Positions 60,014 through 64,000 of a stretch of DNA of 64,000 nt are shown here, one piece after another. Source of the stretch: Streptomyces flaveolus (GTDB lineage: Bacteria > Actinomycetota > Actinomycetes > Streptomycetales > Streptomycetaceae); the NCBI RefSeq assembly GCF_000716535.1, contig NZ_JNWV01000007.1:124001-188000 (forward strand), read 5' to 3'. The translations under genes were made by a program, and so were the position numbers. Within the stretch, counting starts at the first letter, position 1, and each line of letters opens with the position of its first letter. The notes under the pieces are model-generated. The model was not told the DNA's origin, searched no databases, and saw nothing but the letters and a program-made list of their open reading frames with translations.

Positions 60014-60628
60014 GTGTCGTCCTCGAATCTTCCCTCCACCCAGCGGGCCAACTCCGTCTACGACACCACCCTCTGCGTGGACGACCTGCGCGAGGCGCTC
60101 TCCGCCCACGGCATCACCTTGCCCTCCCTCCGGGTGGACCTGCCGAGCTTCGCGGGCAGATACGAACCCCCGGCCGGCCTGGTCGCGCTCGGCAACTGCA
60201 ACGCGGCGACGGCGCGCAAGCTGGCGAGGGCGCTGCGGGGTGAGGAACGTGCACCGAGCCGACCGCCGCTGGACGTCGAGGTGGTCGCCGTACCGAAGGC
60301 GCTGCAAGGGCTGCGCCGTACCGTCCGCCGTTACCTGGACGCACCCTGCGCCGACGTCCAGCTCTGCGTCACCGAACTCGTGGGCAACGTGATCCGGCAC
60401 GTGGGGGAGGGGGTTTGTGTCCGCGTACGGGTGGCCCGGACGGAGGGTGGGCGCATCCGCGTCGCGGTCACCGACCCGGAGGCGAAAGCCGTGCCTGTGC
60501 TCCTGCCCGCCGCGGACGACGACGAGGCGGGGCGCGGCCTTGCGCTGATCGACGCGGTGACCCTCCGGTGGGGCGTGGAGCAGGGGGTGGAGAAGACCGT
60601 GTGGTGTGAGCTGGCGGAGGGAGAGTGA
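60014..60628 (+). CDS. HATPase (anti-sigma-like) member of the whiJ-type triad
   Basis: A 204-residue GHKL ATPase. The N-box is CVTELVGNVIRHVGEG (near 116-131). The G-box is EAGRGLALIDAVTLRWG (near 174). The 70-residue N-terminal extension lacks recognisable similarity. It starts at GTG 60014 and is divergent from the XRE gene with 120 bp between, the usual abaA/whiJ arrangement. A hairpin terminates it at 60653-60685. Confidence 0.85.
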   Translation: MSSSNLPSTQRANSVYDTTLCVDDLREALSAHGITLPSLRVDLPSFAGRYEPPAGLVALGNCNAATARKLARALRGEERAPSRPPLDVEVVAVPKALQGLRRTVRRYLDAPCADVQLCVTELVGNVIRHVGEGVCVRVRVARTEGGRIRVAVTDPEAKAVPVLLPAADDDEAGRGLALIDAVTLRWGVEQGVEKTVWCELAEGE

Positions 60629-60652
60629 CCGGTCGCCTCGGCGGGGCACACG

Positions 60653-60685
60653 GCCAGGGGCCGAGCTTCCCGCCCGGCCCCTGGC
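60653..60685 (+). terminator. Terminator hairpin after the HATPase gene
   Basis: GCCAGGGGCCG (60653-60663) pairs perfectly with CGGCCCCTGGC (60675-60685) around an 11-base loop, 24 bases after the stop. The rest of the gap to afsS (60686-60882) holds no gene that I can support. Confidence 0.72.
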
Positions 60686-60882
60686 AGATGCGCTGCCGTG
60701 TCACGGCGCGTGGCTGTCCGCCAGCGCCTGGCTCGCAGCAGCGGCGGTGGCTCCGAGGATCAGGCCACGGTGGCCACATCCTTCTTGGTGAGCGTCATAC
60801 GCCATTGCCTTGTTGGACGGGTATCGGCGGACTCGACGTCAACTCCCGCCGAAGAACGGCTGGATCTTGCTCCGCACACACC

Positions 60883-60921
60883 TCGGCCGCGGCGGCTCCC
60901 CCTCCGCGCCGCCGCGGCCGA
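60883..60921 (-). terminator. Terminator hairpin downstream of afsS
   Basis: TCGGCCGCGGCGG (60883-60895) pairs perfectly with CCGCCGCGGCCGA (60909-60921), loop 13. It lies 19 bases beyond the afsS stop in the direction of transcription. Confidence 0.75.
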
Positions 60922-60940
60922 TCCCCGTCGGGGTGGTGGC

Positions 60941-61126
60941 TTACTTGCCGTTCAGGTCCAGGGCCGGCGGGGCGGGCATGGCGTTATCCATCGTCTTGAT
61001 GGTGTCCTTGAGGGGTCCCGTCGGCATTGCGTTGTCGAGCGTCGTGACGGTCTCGTCTTCGGCAGGCGGTGTGGGCATCGCGTTGTCCTGCGGAGTCGCT
61101 GCGGTGTCCTTGATCTGGTCGCTCAT
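60941..61126 (-). CDS. afsS: AfsS, small sigma-like activator of secondary metabolism
   Basis: A 61-residue protein starting MSDQIKDTA. It carries the defining three repeats PQDNAMP, TLDNAMP and TMDNAMP at 13-20 residue intervals, separated by acidic/Pro segments. S. coelicolor AfsS (63 residues) has the same T-x-DNxMP repeats and is the output of the AfsK-AfsR cascade, raising actinorhodin and undecylprodigiosin production by an unknown mechanism. ATG 61126 has AGAGGA upstream. Its promoter holds a paired 11-bp repeat (61290-61311). In S. coelicolor it lies directly downstream of afsR, as here. Confidence 0.95.
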   Translation of the reverse strand: MSDQIKDTAATPQDNAMPTPPAEDETVTTLDNAMPTGPLKDTIKTMDNAMPAPPALDLNGK

Positions 61127-61160
61127 GATCTCGTGATCCTCTGCTGTTGTGACGAGTGAG

Positions 61161-61206
61161 GAACGCCCGCCCAGAGGCTCCCCCGAGGGCCACCGGACGG
61201 GCGTTC
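61161..61206 (-). other. Hairpin in the afsS leader
   Basis: GAACGCCCG (61161-61169) and CGGGCGTTC (61198-61206) form a perfect 9-bp stem with a 28-base loop that includes further G+C pairing. It lies in the untranslated region between afsR and afsS, about 35 bases upstream of the afsS start. It could end afsR read-through or shape afsS translation. Confidence 0.5.
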
Positions 61207-61271
61207 GGAGCCGCACTCTAATGGGTTGGGCTCCTGTCAGACCGCCTGCCCCCCGACGCGACGGTCCGGCA

Positions 61272-61311
61272 CGTATGAGAGTGCCTGATGCCGATAAACG
61301 AATGCTGAACG
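61272..61311 (-). promoter_or_regulatory. afsS promoter with AfsR/PhoP-type direct repeats
   Basis: On the minus strand CGTTCAGCATT (61311-61301) is followed at once by CGTTTATCGGC (61300-61290), two 11-bp units sharing CGTTYA. A CATACG -10-like element lies at 61277-61272. AfsR and PhoP both bind 11-bp direct repeats overlapping the -35 of the S. coelicolor afsS promoter, so this is the homologous site. Position and period fit; binding is inferred. Confidence 0.6.
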
Positions 61312-61342
61312 GCTCCGGAGCGTGTGCGTGTGTCCCGACGCC

Positions 61343-64000
61343 TCAGGCGGCTGACGTCGGTCTGATCAGTGCTCGGACGCTGTCGGCCTCCGGGGCACCG
61401 CTCTGCTCGTACAGGTTGAGTGCCTCGCGCCAACAAGCCTTTGCGCGATCCATTTGTCCGAGTTTGGTCAGGGAGTGCCCGAGTAGAGTCAGCACGTTCC
61501 CACGCATGCGGTCACCGCCGATGCAGCCCAGCGCGAGTGCCTGCTCGGCGTGCTGGGCGGCCTGAGCGGGATGATGAGCGGCCAAGTGAACTTCGGCGAT
61601 TCGGAAGTTGGCGGTACCTTCCCAGAGCCTCTGCCGGTGGTCGCCGAAGATACGCAGTGCGTCGGAAAACTGGCTGAGCGCTTCGCTGTGGCGACCGGCC
61701 TGGATCATGGCAACGCCCAGCGCGTAGTGGCTGTTGGCGAGTCGTACCGTCCGGCCTATCTCGCTATGTGCGGCCACTCCACGCTGCGCGATCTCAACTG
61801 CTCGCGTGATGTCGCCCAACCCCAGGTACGCGCGGGACAGATTACCCAGGCTGGTTGCTTCGAATGGCCGGTTGCCAGCCGCGCGTAGTCCGTCGATGGC
61901 CCTCTCGAAGAACGCCTTGCCCTCTGCGTGCCTTCCCTGATGCAGGCACATGAGCCCGCGGTTATTGGCCACCCAGCTCACAGCGGTGGAGTCGCCTACC
62001 TTCTCGGCCAGTTCCATCGCTATACGGGCTTCCGTTTCCGCCTGCTGTATGCGCCCGGACACCAGCAGCACATCGGTCAGCACGGTGCGAGCTCTACCCT
62101 CTGCCCGAGCGTCCCCCGCTCTCCGGGTCGCCTCACACATCGCCCGGGCCGTCATCTCATACTGGTGCGAGTTGGCCCCGGACTCGGTCAGGTCTTTCGC
62201 CGCCCAGAGCAGATCGACACCACGTCGCAGCCGATGTGAACCAGTCGATTGTCGGGCGCAGGCCAGCAACGGTGCCGCCTCGGTGTACAGCCAGTCGAGT
62301 GCTCCCGCCGCTTCTGCGAACCGCAGCCCTGGGTACTCCGTCGGCTCCAGATCGTCCACCAAGCGGTCACCGGGGCGTTCCATCGCATATACACCGGCAG
62401 TCGTAGCCAGATAAAAGTCCAGCACCCGAGACATCGCCGCCTCCCGCTCGCTGGGCGGCCACTCGTCCCTCTCCGCGCAAGCCCGCGCGTAGAGCCGTAC
62501 CAGGTCATGGAACCGGTACCGCCCGGGCGCCGCGGATTCCAGCAGCGACGTGTCCACCAGGGACTCCAGCAGGTCCTCCGTCTCCTCCGCGGGGAGGTCC
62601 AGGACCGCGGCGGCAGCGGCAAGCGAGATGTCCGGGCCGTCCGCGAGGCCCAGCAGGCGGAACGCCCGGGCCTGGGGCGGTTCCAGTTGGCCGTAGCCCA
62701 GTTCGAAGGTGGCCTTCACCGCCAGGTCGCCGGCCTGCAGCTCGTCCAGGCGGCGCCGCTCGTCCGCCAGCTTCGCCGCCAGGACCGAGACCGTCCAGGT
62801 GCGGCGGGCCGCCAGGCGGGACGCCGCGATGCGGATCGCCAGTGGGAGGAAGCCGCAGGCCGCCACCACGTCCAGGGCGGCCTCGCGTTCCGCCGCCACC
62901 CGTTCCTCGCCGACGATCTTCGTGAACAGCGCCAGCGCCTCGTCCGGGGACATGACGTCCAGGTCGACCAGGTGGGCGCCGGCGAGGTCGAGCATGCGGA
63001 CGCGGGAGGTGACCAGGGCCGCGCAGCCCTCCGTCCCTGGCAGCAGCGGCCTCACCTGCGCCGCGTCCTTCGCGTTGTCCAGCAGGACCAGGACCCGGCG
63101 GCCGTCCAGGACCGAGCGGTAGAGCGCTGCCCGCTCCTCCAGGGTGTCGGGGATGTTCGCGTCCGCCGTGCCCAGGGCCCGCAGGAAGGAGCCCAGCACC
63201 GTCTCCGGCTCCGCCGGCCTCGGCCCCGCGCCCTGGAGGTCCACGTACAGCTGGCCGTCCGGGAAGGCGGGGCGGGCCCGGTGGGCCACGTGCACCGCCA
63301 GGGTGGTCTTGCCGACGCCGCCGATGCCGGCCAGGGCGGAGACCGCCATCACCCGGCCCTCCGCCTCCGACGCCGAGGACAGCACGTCCGTCAGTTCCGA
63401 GACGAAGGACGAGCGGCCCGTGAAGTCGGGGACGGAGGCCGGGAGCTGTGCCGGGCGGACCGGGGTCGCCGTCGGTTCCGTCACGGGGGCGGAAGGTTCC
63501 GCCAGGGCCGGGTCCGCCTGGAGGATGCGCTGCTGGAGTTCGCTCAGGCCCGGGCGGGGGTCGACCCCCAGCTCCTCCGACAGCAGGCGGCGGGTGTCCG
63601 CGTACACCGCGAGGGCCTCCGCCTGGCGGCCGCTCCGGTACAGCGCCAGCATCAGCAACTCGCGCAGGCGCTCGCGGAGCGGGTGCGCCGCCGTCAGGGC
63701 CGTCAGTTCCGAGACCGCCTCCGCGTGGCAGCCCTGTTCCAGGTCCAGGTCCAGGCGGGTTTCCAGCAGGCCGAGCCGCCACTCCTCCAGGCGTGCCCGC
63801 TGGGCCTCGGCGTACGGGCCGGGGACGCCGGCCAGGGGTTCGCCGTCCCACAGGTCGAGGGCCTGGTTCAGGACCGATCGGGCGCGGCTCAGGTCGCCCG
63901 CACCCCGCGCCTTCTCCGCCTCCGTCGCCAGGTCCTGCGCGACCGCCAGGTCCAGGGCGCCCTCGCGCAGGCCCCGGACCGCGTACCCGCCGGACTCGCT
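61343..64000 (-). CDS. afsR: AfsR, SARP-family regulator with NB-ARC ATPase and TPR domains (N-terminus outside window)
   Basis: The frame is open to the last base of the window. 885 residues are visible, so about 110 N-terminal residues with most of the DNA-binding OmpR-like domain are missing (S. coelicolor AfsR has 993). The bacterial transcriptional activation domain comes first (ALDLWDGEPLAGVPGPYAEAQRARLEEWRLGLLE). An NB-ARC ATPase follows, with the P-loop GIGGVGKTTLAVHVAH and VLVLLDNAKDAAQVRPLLPG. The TPR region runs over the C-terminal 350 residues, ending RALIRPTSAA. AfsR is phosphorylated by AfsK and activates afsS. The TPR-coding part (61343-62450) is visibly less G+C-rich than the ATPase part. 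Confidence 0.95.
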   Translation of the reverse strand, partial: SESGGYAVRGLREGALDLAVAQDLATEAEKARGAGDLSRARSVLNQALDLWDGEPLAGVPGPYAEAQRARLEEWRLGLLETRLDLDLEQGCHAEAVSELTALTAAHPLRERLRELLMLALYRSGRQAEALAVYADTRRLLSEELGVDPRPGLSELQQRILQADPALAEPSAPVTEPTATPVRPAQLPASVPDFTGRSSFVSELTDVLSSASEAEGRVMAVSALAGIGGVGKTTLAVHVAHRARPAFPDGQLYVDLQGAGPRPAEPETVLGSFLRALGTADANIPDTLEERAALYRSVLDGRRVLVLLDNAKDAAQVRPLLPGTEGCAALVTSRVRMLDLAGAHLVDLDVMSPDEALALFTKIVGEERVAAEREAALDVVAACGFLPLAIRIAASRLAARRTWTVSVLAAKLADERRRLDELQAGDLAVKATFELGYGQLEPPQARAFRLLGLADGPDISLAAAAAVLDLPAEETEDLLESLVDTSLLESAAPGRYRFHDLVRLYARACAERDEWPPSEREAAMSRVLDFYLATTAGVYAMERPGDRLVDDLEPTEYPGLRFAEAAGALDWLYTEAAPLLACARQSTGSHRLRRGVDLLWAAKDLTESGANSHQYEMTARAMCEATRRAGDARAEGRARTVLTDVLLVSGRIQQAETEARIAMELAEKVGDSTAVSWVANNRGLMCLHQGRHAEGKAFFERAIDGLRAAGNRPFEATSLGNLSRAYLGLGDITRAVEIAQRGVAAHSEIGRTVRLANSHYALGVAMIQAGRHSEALSQFSDALRIFGDHRQRLWEGTANFRIAEVHLAAHHPAQAAQHAEQALALGCIGGDRMRGNVLTLLGHSLTKLGQMDRAKACWREALNLYEQSGAPEADSVRALIRPTSAA

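Noticed and set aside
1..64000. tRNA, rRNA, IS elements, prophage, integrase or attachment sites
   Set aside because: No cloverleaf, rRNA-like, transposase or integrase sequence was seen on either strand.

Overview
The window is about 72% G+C by eye, has many GTG starts and stop/start overlaps, and carries genes typical of Streptomyces (dmdR1, afsK, afsS, afsR, a DUF397/XRE/HATPase triad, an ECF sigma factor with a ZAS anti-sigma protein). From memory, the gene order resembles the S. coelicolor chromosome from about SCO4380 to SCO4426. This is core-type chromosome of a Streptomyces with local accessory or decaying patches. No rRNA, tRNA, CRISPR array, IS element or prophage was seen.

Layout. 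1-5002: a phosphoesterase tail, a FemABX transferase, a DMT exporter and an NAD malic enzyme, followed by a 38-bp/23-bp minisatellite (4997-5384). 5504-15595: one tightly coupled catabolic operon (DinB-like protein, AtuA-like protein, biotin-dependent acyl-CoA carboxylase beta and alpha, acyl-CoA dehydrogenase, acyl-CoA ligase, enoyl-CoA hydratase, TetR regulator). 15668-18926: a probable leader peptide plus a 2-oxoglutarate/Fe(II) oxygenase, a citrate synthase and pdxH. 18971-26615: a possible small structured RNA, a GNAT protein, a PAS-domain protein, a SIS-domain protein behind a DasR-like site, the iron regulator dmdR1, an alpha/beta hydrolase lacking its nucleophile serine, a primase-polymerase-like protein and a TPR regulator. 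26814-34813: a low-complexity membrane protein, an ABC solute-binding lipoprotein, purU, an ECF sigma factor with a zinc-finger/mycothiol-isomerase fusion, an anti-sigma antagonist and an EF-hand protein.

34854-46526 is visibly decaying. A truncated acyl-CoA ligase abuts a truncated amidohydrolase, a truncated cyclase abuts a truncated acyl-CoA dehydrogenase, an alcohol dehydrogenase is frameshifted, and an NDP-forming acyl-CoA synthetase has lost its ATP-grasp part. Intact acyl-CoA dehydrogenases, two MFS transporters and a GlxA-type regulator lie between them. 46564-54365 holds lipid/CoA metabolism genes whose promoters share a CTGACG-N3-CGTCAG operator, with a TetR gene nearby as the possible repressor.

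54480-64000 ends in the afs cluster: a VOC protein, afsK (one-base frameshift in a C run), a secreted acidic protein, a whiJ-like triad, afsS and afsR (truncated by the window edge). AfsK phosphorylates AfsR, and AfsR activates afsS to switch on secondary metabolism; a paired 11-bp repeat fitting an AfsR site lies upstream of afsS.
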